Shown: positions 50,186 to 58,577 of the stretch, in pieces
Layout: each line of letters begins with the position of its first letter
How positions within the stretch are numbered: the first letter of the stretch is position 1
DNA from: Prevotellaceae bacterium
GTDB taxonomy: Bacteria > Bacteroidota > Bacteroidia > Bacteroidales > UBA932
NCBI GenBank assembly: GCA_031290935.1
Contig: JAISLK010000037.1
Location: 1 to 64,000 of the forward strand
DNA length: 64,000 bases
Direction: 5' to 3'
Notes under the pieces: generated by a model
The model's input: the letters and a program-made list of their open reading frames with translations, nothing else
What the model was told of the DNA's origin: nothing
Database searches by the model: none
Made by a program: the position numbers and the translations under genes

Positions 50186-50412
50186 CTGGTAGGGCGGCCT
50201 ACCCAAGGCTGGTAGGGCGGCCTACCCAAGGCTGGTAGGGCGGCCTACCCAAGGCTGGCAGGGCGGCCTACCCAAGGCTGGCAGGGCGGCCTACCCAAGG
50301 CTGGCAGGGCGGCCTGCCCAAGGCTGGCAGGGCGGCCTGCCCAAGGCTGGCAGGGCGGCCTGCCCAAGGCTGGCAGGGCGGCCTGCCCAAGGCTGGCAGG
50401 GCGGCCTGCTTA
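50186..50412. repeat. 23-nt tandem hairpin array, ten copies, with stem covariation
   Basis: Unit CTGGTAGGGCGGCCTACCCA plus AGG, ten copies without spacers. Each contains a 6-bp stem with a 4-base loop. Copies 1-3 have GGTAGG/CCTACC, copies 4-5 GGCAGG/CCTACC, copies 6-10 GGCAGG/CCTGCC. On a minus-strand transcript the changed pair goes U-A, U-G, C-G, so pairing is never lost. The array lies between two minus-strand surface lipoprotein genes and fills the 333-base gap 50113-50445. Confidence 0.92.
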
Positions 50413-50445
50413 ATCCGGCGGTGAGAGGTATCCATACCCGGTATG

Positions 50446-52137
50446 TTAGAAATTCAAGTCCACCGGTAAAAAGGCTTCGGTGGATACTTCGCCTGTGGCG
50501 GCGCCCTTGCCGGCGGCGGCGGTGTGTACTTTCACGAAGTCGATGTATTGCAGTGTTACCGGCGAGCCGTCGGCCTGTATGGCGTCTTCTATCCGGAAGT
50601 GGCTGGCAGGCCGGTCGGCGCTGCTGCTGTTGTTGTCCACATATCCCCAGTCGTAGCAGGAGGCGACTTCCAGGCCGCCGCCGATGCCCGCCGTGGAGGC
50701 GAGGCAGGTGCCGGTAAGGGTGTAATAATCTTCGGTAATAAACATGGGGTAATAGTATTGTTGCGTATGGTGCCCGTTCCAGTCCACCGAGCCGGTGCGG
50801 CCGCTGTTATCCGTCCAGAGCACGCTGGAGGAGGGGGCGCCCGGCCTGTAGTAAGTCATGGCGAGGCGCTGTTTGGTTTCGGGCTTGCCGGTTTCGCTGC
50901 CCCGGAGTTCGTACCACGTGTCGTCGGGCAGGCCGTTGCCGTTATCATCCTGCATGACCCATACGATGCCCTGTTCGCACCACGTGCCTAAGGGGTTTCC
51001 TGCAATCTGCAAGTCGGCTTTATCCGGCTCGTTGCTTACGCTGTGGTCGAATCCCAGGATAAAGTAGCCGCCGTAAGCGCCGATGTGGAAATAGCTCTGG
51101 GCGCCGGCGTCGCACCATTGCTGCAAATCCTGGAGGGCTTTGGCCCTGGTGGAGCCGGTCTGGTAATCGATGAACTGCCCGGGGGCCGGGCCGTAATCCA
51201 GGGCGAGGGCGGCATGGGCTTTCCTGCCGGCCTTGCCGGTGCGGCGGTATGTCCCTTCGGCGTCGGTGCAGGTTACTTCGACTTCGGCCGTGGCGTTCGT
51301 GCTTTTTTCGGTAACGGTAATGCGGTACGCCCCTTTTTCCGTGGGGGTAAAGGTGAAATATTCGCCGGCAGCGGGCTGCGTCGCGCCGTTTACTTTCCAC
51401 TCGAACGTCGCCGGGTTCTCGATGTGGCAAATCACCGGCGCGAGGACCAGGCTCCTGCCGGCGGGTACGGTCATCTTCCGCAGCGCGGCGGCATTGCCCG
51501 GGGTGCGGTAACGGCCGTCGTCGAAGAAGAGTTCGGGCCGGGGCTCGGGCAGTACCGTTACGGTAATTACCTTCAAATCCTGCCCGTCTTCGGTGGTTAC
51601 TTTCAGGGAAAGCAGGTGGACGCCCGTTTTCGTCTGGTTGAACGTGTACGTCGCCGCTTCGCTGACGATGTCGCCGTTCAGCCGCCATACGCAGGCGGCG
51701 TTCCCGGCGTTTTCGGCTTCGGCGGTAAACACTTTGTCAACGCCGGCCCAGGCCATCGCCGCAGGGTTTAATGTGATTTGCGGCGGCAGTCTGTCTGTCA
51801 CCGAAATCTTTATCTGGCCTTCGGCCGAGCCGTTTTCAGCGTCCACGCGGAAGTGCGCAAAGTATTCGCCCGCCCTTTCGGCGACAAACGTAAAGGCAGG
51901 TTCGGCAGACACAATCTTCCCGCCGATTTTCCATGTGTAAAGCGGCTTTACCGCATTTTCCACCGAAGCGCTGAGGGTGATATTCCCGCCTGTTTTCACT
52001 TTGCGTTCGCCGGTTCCGCCGGCAAAGGTAATGGTGGGGGGTGCGGGCGTCTCTTCCGGGGTCTCCTTTTGGCAGGAGGTAAACAGGAACAGGCCGAGAG
52101 ACAAAGTAAGCGCTGTTCTGGTTGCATGTTGTTTCAT
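50446..52137 (-). CDS. Ig/PKD-like surface lipoprotein of the corrinoid locus
   Basis: 563 residues. Lipoprotein signal ending FTSCQKETPEE, again Cys plus charged residues. Three PKD/Ig-like repeats span about 35-290: LYTWKIGGKIVSAEPAFTFV, ACVWRLNGDIVSEAATYTFN and TFEWKVNGATQPAAGEYFTF, each with the 'W..NG' turn and a 'G.Y...V' strand. The C-terminal domain (300-563) has a Trp/Tyr-rich unknown fold with GIVWVMQDDNGNGLPDDTWY, a calcium-binding-like DDNGNGLPDD loop. It is co-oriented with the btuG-like gene. Proteins of this kind accompany BtuB/BtuG in Bacteroides B12 loci. Confidence 0.75.
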   Translation of the reverse strand: MKQHATRTALTLSLGLFLFTSCQKETPEETPAPPTITFAGGTGERKVKTGGNITLSASVENAVKPLYTWKIGGKIVSAEPAFTFVAERAGEYFAHFRVDAENGSAEGQIKISVTDRLPPQITLNPAAMAWAGVDKVFTAEAENAGNAACVWRLNGDIVSEAATYTFNQTKTGVHLLSLKVTTEDGQDLKVITVTVLPEPRPELFFDDGRYRTPGNAAALRKMTVPAGRSLVLAPVICHIENPATFEWKVNGATQPAAGEYFTFTPTEKGAYRITVTEKSTNATAEVEVTCTDAEGTYRRTGKAGRKAHAALALDYGPAPGQFIDYQTGSTRAKALQDLQQWCDAGAQSYFHIGAYGGYFILGFDHSVSNEPDKADLQIAGNPLGTWCEQGIVWVMQDDNGNGLPDDTWYELRGSETGKPETKQRLAMTYYRPGAPSSSVLWTDNSGRTGSVDWNGHHTQQYYYPMFITEDYYTLTGTCLASTAGIGGGLEVASCYDWGYVDNNSSSADRPASHFRIEDAIQADGSPVTLQYIDFVKVHTAAAGKGAATGEVSTEAFLPVDLNF

Positions 52138-52188
52138 GTTGTTTATTATTTATATTGTTTTTCTTTCATCCATCTTCATCCATCTTCA

Positions 52189-53331
52189 TCAATTCTGTAA
52201 TCCCTGCCTCGTAAAGACGATGTGCGCGGGGATATCGCCGGCAGTTACCGACCATTTCTTTTTCCCGCCGGGCGTAAAGCAGTAGAGCGTGCCGGGGGTT
52301 ACGTAATCCCCGGCGTCGGTAACCAGTATTTCTTTCGTCCCGGGGTGCACGGCGATACCGTAGGGCACTTCAATCTCTTTGTCGGTGCCGTCGGTAATGA
52401 AATTGCGCGATACGACCTGCCTGGTTTGAGTGTTCACGATGGCATACGACACGGTATGGCTGCCGGTGGAATAGCTCCATTCCGTGCCGTACATGTAAAG
52501 CGAATCGCCGCTCAGCGTCATGTTGCTGCCGGGCAGCGGCAGCGCGTCCGTAACGAGGTCGGTCTTCGTATCAATGACGTACGTCTTCGACCGCGCGTGG
52601 TAGTAATCCCCGCGCGACGACGCCCAGATGTTGCCGTACCTGTCCAGCTCCATCCGGTGCAGGTTGATGCCAACGGTTATTTTCTTCACTTCCTTAAAGC
52701 TGTTCAGGTCAATTACCGATACGGTGTTGTCGTAGTCAGGCGCCCGGTAGCCGCCCGAGTTGGCTACATACAGCTTGTTGTTGCATATCACCATCTCTTC
52801 GGGCTGGTAGCCCACCACGCAGCTGTCGGCTATTTGGAACGTGGCCGTATCTACTTTTGCGACGTAGCCAAGCCGCGCGTTGGGGTCTATCTGCACCGGG
52901 CCGGCGTAGGAACTTACGTAGGCAAAGCCCCTGTCAAAGGTAATGTACCGGCAGTTGGGAATACTCACCACGGCAAGGTGCCTCGCCGTGCGGACGTCCA
53001 TCACTTCCACCAGGTGGGAGCAGTTAATAACGGCATACAGCTTGCTGCCGTATATTTGAATGTCGTTGCCCACATCGCCCAGCTCCTTTACCACGCCCGG
53101 GTTGCGTTCGGCATAGATGTTTTTGGAATAGACGCCGGTTTCGTAATCGAAATAATCCAGCGAGGCTTTGTTATTGCCCATATTGCCCTCGTTGAGCAGG
53201 AAGAACCCCGCTATTGTCCCTGCTTCGCCTTCCGTAACCGTTGTGTTCGTAGAAGGCACAATGCCCTCCTCCTTTCGGCAGGACGAAACAACCAGGGTAG
53301 TTAACATCAGGATAAAAAATGTCTTTCTCAT
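52189..53331 (-). CDS. btuG: BtuG-like beta-propeller surface lipoprotein
   Basis: 380 residues. Signal peptide with lipobox VVSSC then RKEEG, matching a surface export signal. The mature part starts GFFLLNEGNMGNNKASLDYF, the hallmark start of the DUF5074/YncE-like propeller, and shows repeated blade strands: KLYAVINCSHLVEVMDVRTA, KLYVANSGGYRAPDYDNTVS and GIAVHPGTKEILVTDAGDYV. In Bacteroides, BtuG of this fold binds vitamin B12 very tightly and sits on BtuB. The BtuB-like receptor is the next gene upstream on the same strand, separated by an inserted toxin-antitoxin pair. Confidence 0.82.
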   Translation of the reverse strand: MRKTFFILMLTTLVVSSCRKEEGIVPSTNTTVTEGEAGTIAGFFLLNEGNMGNNKASLDYFDYETGVYSKNIYAERNPGVVKELGDVGNDIQIYGSKLYAVINCSHLVEVMDVRTARHLAVVSIPNCRYITFDRGFAYVSSYAGPVQIDPNARLGYVAKVDTATFQIADSCVVGYQPEEMVICNNKLYVANSGGYRAPDYDNTVSVIDLNSFKEVKKITVGINLHRMELDRYGNIWASSRGDYYHARSKTYVIDTKTDLVTDALPLPGSNMTLSGDSLYMYGTEWSYSTGSHTVSYAIVNTQTRQVVSRNFITDGTDKEIEVPYGIAVHPGTKEILVTDAGDYVTPGTLYCFTPGGKKKWSVTAGDIPAHIVFTRQGLQN

Positions 53332-53364
53332 TAGCTGTTGTTATATTGGTTTTATATTTTTATT

Positions 53365-53372
53365 TAACTTTG
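53365..53372 (+). promoter_or_regulatory. Promoter -7 box TAACTTTG for the toxin-antitoxin pair
   Basis: TAnnTTTG match 20 bases before the antitoxin ATG on the plus strand. It faces away from the btuG-like gene. Confidence 0.55.
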
Positions 53373-53392
53373 CGGTATTAAAATTTACTGTT

Positions 53393-53854
53393 ATGACCAC
53401 TGTATTCATCAATGAAGCGACTGCCGCCGGCAAACAAATTCTCGCCACACTTGCAGCCCATCCCGAAGCCGGCTCTTTTGAGCATGCCGGCAAATCCGCT
53501 GCACCCCTTGACGAACATGACCCGTCTATCGGCACACCGTGGGAAGTGGTACAAGAACGATTAACCAGAAAGCTGTCGGAAGCGTATGGGGTCGATTTCT
53601 TTAAAGTAACACGGATGAGGGAGGCCGGCTTGTTAAAAGATAAGGATGTTACAAATAAATTATTACTTAGTCCGGAATTTAAATACGAGCCATATCCGGG
53701 CTTTAAACCGACGCCCCCGCAGAAACTTGCCCATCGGAAACCCGAATGGCACGCCGCCGTTAAAGAGATGATAGCAGCCATGAATGAGGACGAGGATGCA
53801 TGTGAAAGCGCTATCGAAAATAAATATGCAAAAGTTGAGGCGTCCGTACTATGA
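53393..53854 (+). CDS. Probable antitoxin of a RelE/ParE-type pair
   Basis: 153 residues from the ATG at 53393. The sequence has EATAAGKQILATLAAHPEAG near the start, then TPWEVVQERLTRKLSEAYGV and a C-terminal KEMIAAMNEDEDACESAIEN. It is acidic, and its TGA overlaps the ATG of a RelE/ParE-like frame (ATGA). Gene order and coupling support an antitoxin role, though it is longer than most and no standard DNA-binding fold is clear. It opposes the direction of the surrounding corrinoid genes. Confidence 0.6.
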   Translation: MTTVFINEATAAGKQILATLAAHPEAGSFEHAGKSAAPLDEHDPSIGTPWEVVQERLTRKLSEAYGVDFFKVTRMREAGLLKDKDVTNKLLLSPEFKYEPYPGFKPTPPQKLAHRKPEWHAAVKEMIAAMNEDEDACESAIENKYAKVEASVL

Positions 53855-54156
53855 AACAATATTCGGTACACTTCATGCCCGAAGCGGAAGTAGATGTAGT
53901 CGATATTTACAACTGGATAACTTTTGAACTTCATTAACCGCTTACCGCCGACAGGTACATCACAGGATGGAACGAAGCTATTCGCCGACTGCTGATTTAT
54001 GCCGATGTCATTGCCTTTAGCCAATATGATTACATCCAATCCCGCTATGGCCCCCATGCCAGACATATTACCTACAAAAAAATGACAATTATATACACCA
54101 TTATCGGCAACACGATATTCATCCGGCGTGTGATGCCTGCCAAACTTATCCGCTAA
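53851..54156 (+). pseudogene. RelE/ParE-type toxin, inactivated by a nonsense codon
   Basis: The frame MKQYSVHFMPEAEVDVVDIY then NWITFELH ends at TAA (53935-53937, codon 29). It continues in the same frame with PLTADRYITGWNEAIRRLL, RYGPHARHITYKKMTIIYTI and a C-terminal FIRRVMPAKLIR. This matches ParE/RelE toxins, including the usual 'A..DL.DIY.WI' start and the final 'R..R..R' strand. A single CAA to TAA change would explain the stop. Length (102 codons) is normal. The upstream partner remains intact. Either decay or a sequencing error. Confidence 0.75.
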
Positions 54157-54164
54157 TCCCCTTT

Positions 54165-56195
54165 TCATAGCTCCACCTTTATTATCAGTTTATAATTCCG
54201 CCCCGGCATCGGGTAGCACTGCACCACCTCGTAAGCCTGATTGAGCAGGTTGTTGATTTCCGCCGTCAACTGCAGCCGCGCCGCGCCGAGTTGAAACGTC
54301 CGCGTAACCGCCATGTCATGCGTGTACCATGGCAGCGCATAGTTCTCCGGAATATTGGCCGTCGATTCGTAACGTTCGCCGGTGTAAATAAAACTGTAAT
54401 GCAAACGCCATCCCCTGTAACTTCCGCCCACCACCGCGCTGCCGCTGTGCCACGGAATGTAGGGTATCTGTCCGCCGTACCAGTCGCTGCCGGGACTGGT
54501 AAAATCCTGCGCCCGCTGGCAAGTATAAGCCAGGCGCGTGTCGAACTGCACGCCCGCCGCCTGCCACCAGCCATGCACCGTCGCATCCACACCGCGAACC
54601 TCCACGTAGCCGAGGTTTATCATCGTCCAGCGGAACTGGTTGTCGGCAGGAATGGCCACAATTTTATTCTCCACTTCGTTGTAGTAGGCGTCGAGCTGCA
54701 CATCCAGCCGGCGCAGCAGGGCGTTGCCGAACGAATGTGCATACGTAACGCCGATATTATATTGCGTGGTATATTCCGGCTGCAGCGATTTATTTCCGAT
54801 GAACGTATAATAAAGGTCATTGAACGTCGGCAAGCGGAATATCCGTTTATAAAAAGCGCGGAAATGCCAGTCGCTCCCCAGCTGGTAAGAGGCCGCCAGC
54901 GCCGGCGTGAACGCGCTTTTATCGCCGGCGGCAGCATTTAACACGCGCGTTATGTCGTGCACATAAGTGTGCAGCACGCTCGCCTGCACATGAAACGCCG
55001 AAAAGTGCAGCGAAGTAGCCGCCGACGTCAACAGCAAATACCGGTTAGGAGATACAAAATCCTGCAAATCGGCGTCCAGTGTGTTAAACCGGAAATCGCT
55101 TGCCAGCGCCGCTTTCCAAGAATCAAAAAACGCAAATTCGTGCGCCGACGAGAAGTAAGCTTCCTGCTGCCGGTACTGGTTATCGACATACATGGTCGCT
55201 ACGTCAAGGCGCGGGTCGGAGCGATAGTGCAAATAGTCGTACGCATATTTGCCGTTAAGCAAAAGGCTGTAAACGCCGGAAAAACTTTTGCGGAACGAGC
55301 CTTGCACAAAAAAATTATCATCCCATTGCCGGTCGGCGTGCTTGAACTTGCCCGGCACCTCGCGCACCGCCGCACCCGGATAGCCGCGCTCCGAACGGTA
55401 ATAATAGGCCTTCGCCCGCCACTCGCCGTGCTGAAGCGTCCCGAACAGCGCCGCCTCCGCCCGCCACATGGTTACGTCGCCGTTTTGCCGCACCTCGGTG
55501 GTGTCGTAGCCGTCTTTCTTTGCGTAGCGAAATTTGTATTTCCCCGACGTGTACAGTTGCTCCACGTTCACGGAACTGCTGAGATGCTTACTCCACTTGT
55601 GCTCCCACAGCGCCGACGGGTTGAGCGCGTCGAACGAACCGGTTTTGTAAGTGAGCCGGAAGTGGCTCTTCTCTCCGTCGCCGAACGCCGGCCTGCGCAT
55701 GGTCATGTAAATGGCGCTCGCCGAGGCGTAGTCGTGCGCGGGCTGCAGCAGGGCGCTCTTTTGCCCGTTATACAAAGAAACCGCCTCCATATTGTCCAGC
55801 GAAAACCGCCCCATATCCACCTGCCCGTTCTGGGCATTCCCGATGGCGATGCCGTCGTAAAACACCCCCACATGATTGGTGCCGAGGCTGCGTATATTCA
55901 CCGTTTTCAGCCCGCCTACCCCACCGTAGTCTTTCAGCTGCACGCCGGAGAAATAGCGAAGCGCATCGGCTACGGAGTGGGCGGAGAGCCGCTGCAGCGC
56001 TTCGCCCGACAAGGTTTGCACGGGAATAATTTCAGCAGCCGGCCGCTGCCCGACTACTACTACTTCGTGCAGGCTATACACTTTGGAAGTGTCCACATCC
56101 GCCTGCGCAAACAGCGCGGCGGCTGCCGGAAACCATACGGCAGCAAAACTCACAACTCCCTTTACCCAAAAACCGGCGTATTTGCCTGTATACAT
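54165..56195 (-). CDS. btuB: TonB-dependent corrinoid receptor, BtuB-like
   Basis: 676 residues. A signal peptide (GVVSFAAVWFPAAAALFAQA) leads to a TonB-box-like region HEVVVVGQRPAAEIIPVQTL. The plug domain follows: ALRYFSGVQLKDYGGVGGLK, VNIRSLGTNHVGVFYDGIAI and MEAVSLYNGQKSALLQP. The barrel ends at NNLLNQAYEVVQCYPMPGRN, YKLIIKVEL. Small for a SusC-type protein, right for BtuB. The cobalamin riboswitch directly upstream identifies the substrate class as corrinoids. It works with the surface lipoproteins downstream. Confidence 0.88.
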   Translation of the reverse strand: MYTGKYAGFWVKGVVSFAAVWFPAAAALFAQADVDTSKVYSLHEVVVVGQRPAAEIIPVQTLSGEALQRLSAHSVADALRYFSGVQLKDYGGVGGLKTVNIRSLGTNHVGVFYDGIAIGNAQNGQVDMGRFSLDNMEAVSLYNGQKSALLQPAHDYASASAIYMTMRRPAFGDGEKSHFRLTYKTGSFDALNPSALWEHKWSKHLSSSVNVEQLYTSGKYKFRYAKKDGYDTTEVRQNGDVTMWRAEAALFGTLQHGEWRAKAYYYRSERGYPGAAVREVPGKFKHADRQWDDNFFVQGSFRKSFSGVYSLLLNGKYAYDYLHYRSDPRLDVATMYVDNQYRQQEAYFSSAHEFAFFDSWKAALASDFRFNTLDADLQDFVSPNRYLLLTSAATSLHFSAFHVQASVLHTYVHDITRVLNAAAGDKSAFTPALAASYQLGSDWHFRAFYKRIFRLPTFNDLYYTFIGNKSLQPEYTTQYNIGVTYAHSFGNALLRRLDVQLDAYYNEVENKIVAIPADNQFRWTMINLGYVEVRGVDATVHGWWQAAGVQFDTRLAYTCQRAQDFTSPGSDWYGGQIPYIPWHSGSAVVGGSYRGWRLHYSFIYTGERYESTANIPENYALPWYTHDMAVTRTFQLGAARLQLTAEINNLLNQAYEVVQCYPMPGRNYKLIIKVEL

Positions 56196-56317
56196 ACATT
56201 CACTATTTGAGGTTCTTCAAACAGCTTCAGGAGGATTATTGAAAGCGAATGGGGAACTATGCAGGTTGGCCCTTTGCTTCAAAGCTTTTTTCCTCGAAAG
56301 CTTTCAAACTGTTTTTA

Positions 56318-56489
56318 CATCGGCAGGTCTCCTGACTTATCCCCGTTTCGGGCGGCCTTCCCATTCCGCGAACGGAACAGTGGCGAAAGTAGTGCCAAAA
56401 CGTTGCATAGGACTTACAGTAGCGGGTCTGTTCAGGATTTGCACCTGATTCCCTTTTCATCGGGCAATTAAAAATTGCACCGAACCAAT
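56318..56489 (-). ncRNA. Cobalamin riboswitch
   Basis: On the minus strand: AAAAGGGAATCAGGTGCAAA followed by TCCTGAACAGACCCGCTACT, then GCCACTGTTCCG and the B12-box-like AAGTCAGGAGACCTGCCGA near 56321-56340. These are the conserved core parts of cobalamin riboswitches. It lies between a TACCTTTG promoter (56497) and the btuB-like ATG (56195). Downstream are palindromic AAAGCTTT elements (about 56270-56310) that could form the expression platform. Corrinoid binding should lower btuB expression. Confidence 0.93.
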
Positions 56490-56496
56490 GCGGGCG

Positions 56497-56504
56497 CAAA
56501 GGTA
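56497..56504 (-). promoter_or_regulatory. Promoter -7 box TACCTTTG for the corrinoid locus
   Basis: CAAAGGTA on the plus strand; transcription would begin near 56489 at the 5' edge of the riboswitch. Confidence 0.75.
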
Positions 56505-56519
56505 AGTATTTTTCCGAAA

Positions 56520-56966
56520 TTATACAAAACCGGCGCGACGGAGGTCTTTTTCTTTAATGCTGGCGCGTTTGTCGTAGATTTTTTTGCCACGCGCGAGGGC
56601 GATGAGGAGTTTGGCATAACCGTTTTCGGCGATGAATAATTTCACCGCTACAATCGTCAAGCCTTTTTCTTTGGTGCGGCGTTTCAGCTTGTCCAGCTCT
56701 TTGCGGCGGAGGAGTAATTTACGGTCGCGGCGCGGGTCGTGGTTATTCAGGTTGCCCCACCAGTATTCGGCGATGTGCATATTTTTTATGAATAATTCAT
56801 TGCCCGAAAAATAACCGTACGCATCCGCCAGCGACGCCTTGCCTGCACGGATAGACTTGATTTCCGTGCCCACCAGCTGGACGCCTGCCGTAAAAGTTTC
56901 CAGGAACTCGTACTCAAAACCCGCGCGTTTATTTTTTATTTCTATGTTTGTTTTTACCCGTGCCAT
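56520..56966 (-). CDS. smpB: SsrA-binding protein
   Basis: 148 residues from [20 protein letters not shown] (ATG 56966); the open frame extends 24 codons upstream without support. Core motifs: [40 protein letters not shown], then [31 protein letters not shown] and the C-terminal [14 protein letters not shown] tail that enters the ribosomal A site. It binds tmRNA for trans-translation. Divergent from mqnB with back-to-back promoter boxes. Confidence 0.95.
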   Translation of the reverse strand: MARVKTNIEIKNKRAGFEYEFLETFTAGVQLVGTEIKSIRAGKASLADAYGYFSGNELFIKNMHIAEYWWGNLNNHDPRRDRKLLLRRKELDKLKRRTKEKGLTIVAVKLFIAENGYAKLLIALARGKKIYDKRASIKEKDLRRAGFV

Positions 56967-56974
56967 ATAATTTG

Positions 56975-56982
56975 CAAATTTA
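56975..56982 (-). promoter_or_regulatory. Promoter -7 box TAAATTTG for smpB
   Basis: CAAATTTA on the plus strand. It ends 9 bases before the smpB ATG, so the transcript would be leaderless or nearly so if this box is used. Confidence 0.5.
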
Positions 56983-56985
56983 ATG

Positions 56986-56993
56986 TAAATTTG
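56986..56993 (+). promoter_or_regulatory. Promoter -7 box TAAATTTG for mqnB
   Basis: The same octamer on the opposite strand, 3 bases from the smpB box. Leader to the mqnB ATG would be about 40 bases. Confidence 0.5.
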
Positions 56994-57038
56994 TTTCCTG
57001 ATAAAACAATCAGACAAAATAAAATTTTTACATAACAA

Positions 57039-57713
57039 ATGAAAATCTTAATTACAGCCGCTACCGGCCATGAATTGCTTGCCGCGCAACAGGCGGCCAC
57101 AGCTACGGTGCATGACATCACCTTTGCCGTAACCGGTATCGGCATTGCCGCCACCGCCTACCACACCGCCAAACTGCTGCTCGCCGAACCCTGCGAATTC
57201 GCCCTCAACATCGGCATTGCCGGAAGCTTCACCCCCCGCCTGCCGGTGGGCAGCGTGGCCTGCGCAGTGAAGGAATATTTCGGCGACAGCGGCGTACAGA
57301 CGCCCGCCGGCTTCAGCAGCCTGTTCGACGAACAGCTATTGAACGAAAACACCTTCCCCTTTGTGGACGGCGCACTGAACGCGGATATGCCGCCGGCTAT
57401 GGCCGGGCTGTTCAGCGAATATCCGCCGGCCACCGGCGTTACCCTGCAAACGGCCACCGGCGAACAGCAACGGATTGACGGCTTGCTCCGGCGTTTCCAG
57501 CCCGATATTGAAACCATGGAAAGCGCCGCCTTCTTTTATGTATGCCTCTCGGAAAAAGTCCCCTTTGCCGCCCTCCGCGCCATTTCCAACAAAGTGGAAG
57601 TACGCAACAAAGCCGCCTGGAATATCCCCCTGGCTATACAAAACCTTGAAACAGCCGTACGCAGGGTAGTGGGCAGCCTGCAGTTGCAGCAGGCAGTCCA
57701 TAAAGAACCCTGA
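57039..57713 (+). CDS. mqnB: Futalosine hydrolase
   Basis: 224 residues, nucleoside-phosphorylase fold. [18 protein letters not shown] at the start, [17 protein letters not shown], the [16 protein letters not shown] motif, and [20 protein letters not shown] with the purine-site Glu/Met. It removes adenine or hypoxanthine from futalosine in the alternative menaquinone pathway, giving dehypoxanthinylfutalosine. It precedes mqnD, which supports this against the similar MTA/SAH nucleosidase. Confidence 0.88.
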   Translation: MKILITAATGHELLAAQQAATATVHDITFAVTGIGIAATAYHTAKLLLAEPCEFALNIGIAGSFTPRLPVGSVACAVKEYFGDSGVQTPAGFSSLFDEQLLNENTFPFVDGALNADMPPAMAGLFSEYPPATGVTLQTATGEQQRIDGLLRRFQPDIETMESAAFFYVCLSEKVPFAALRAISNKVEVRNKAAWNIPLAIQNLETAVRRVVGSLQLQQAVHKEP

Positions 57714-57755
57714 CATCATCACATCGTCACATCATCACATCATCACATCAAAAAA

Positions 57756-58577
57756 ATGTATTTCTCCTTTTCCCCCTGCCCTAACGACACGTTTATGTTC
57801 GATGCGATGGTGCATCGGAAAATCGATACCGAAGGGTTATCCTTTACGGTGCGCCTCGCAGACGTCGAAGCCTTGAACCATGCGGCTTTTAAAGAAACGG
57901 CGGACATCACGAAACTGAGTTACCATGCCGCCGCGCTGGTGGCGAACAAATATAAAATCCTGCCCGCGGGGAGCGCCCTGGGCTACGGCAACGGCCCGTT
58001 GCTCGTAAGCAGGGAACCCATTACGCTGCATCAATTAGCGGACGCGCCGGTCGCCATTCCCGGGAAATACACCACCGCCGCGCTGCTGCTGAAAATAATT
58101 TTCCCGCAGGTACGCCGCCTGCAGGAAATGCTTTTTTCGGACATCGAAGCGGCCGTATTAAGCGGCAAGGCGGCCGCCGGGGTGCTGATTCATGAAGGGC
58201 GCTTCACCTGGGCTGCCAAAGGCCTGCGGCTGATAGCCGACCTCGGGCAATGCTGGGAACAGCGCACCGCGCAGCCCGTACCCCTCGGCTGCATCGCCGT
58301 ATCCCGGAAGCTGGACGGCGACACCCGGCAAAAACTGGCGCGGGTAGTGCGCCGCAGCGTCGAATTTGCCCTTGCCCACCCCCATGAAAGCGCGGCCTTC
58401 GTCGCCCGGCATGCGCAGGAAATGGACCCGCATATAACCGCCCGGCATATCCAGCTTTATGTAACGGATTTTTCCGTCGATTTGGGCGGCAGCGGGCGCA
58501 CGGCCATTCACCGGTTTTTCGCAGAAGCCCGGAAAGCCGGAGCGATAGGGAAACTGCCGGAAGACCTCTTTGTGTGA
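57756..58577 (+). CDS. mqnD: 1,4-dihydroxy-6-naphthoate synthase
   Basis: 273 residues. The typical start FSFSPCPNDTFMFDAMVHRK, then ADVEALNHAAFKETADITKL and a substrate-site ALGYGNGPLLVSR. It is the MqnD lyase that turns cyclic dehypoxanthinylfutalosine into dihydroxynaphthoate, fold of periplasmic binding proteins. 42 bases after mqnB; the gap has CATCACATCATCACATC words. mqnA and mqnC are not in the window. Confidence 0.92.
   Translation: MYFSFSPCPNDTFMFDAMVHRKIDTEGLSFTVRLADVEALNHAAFKETADITKLSYHAAALVANKYKILPAGSALGYGNGPLLVSREPITLHQLADAPVAIPGKYTTAALLLKIIFPQVRRLQEMLFSDIEAAVLSGKAAAGVLIHEGRFTWAAKGLRLIADLGQCWEQRTAQPVPLGCIAVSRKLDGDTRQKLARVVRRSVEFALAHPHESAAFVARHAQEMDPHITARHIQLYVTDFSVDLGGSGRTAIHRFFAEARKAGAIGKLPEDLFV

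Noticed and set aside
53341-54168. 275-residue minus-strand frame between btuB and btuG
   Set aside because: Antisense to the antitoxin and toxin, which have clear family features, coupling and a promoter.
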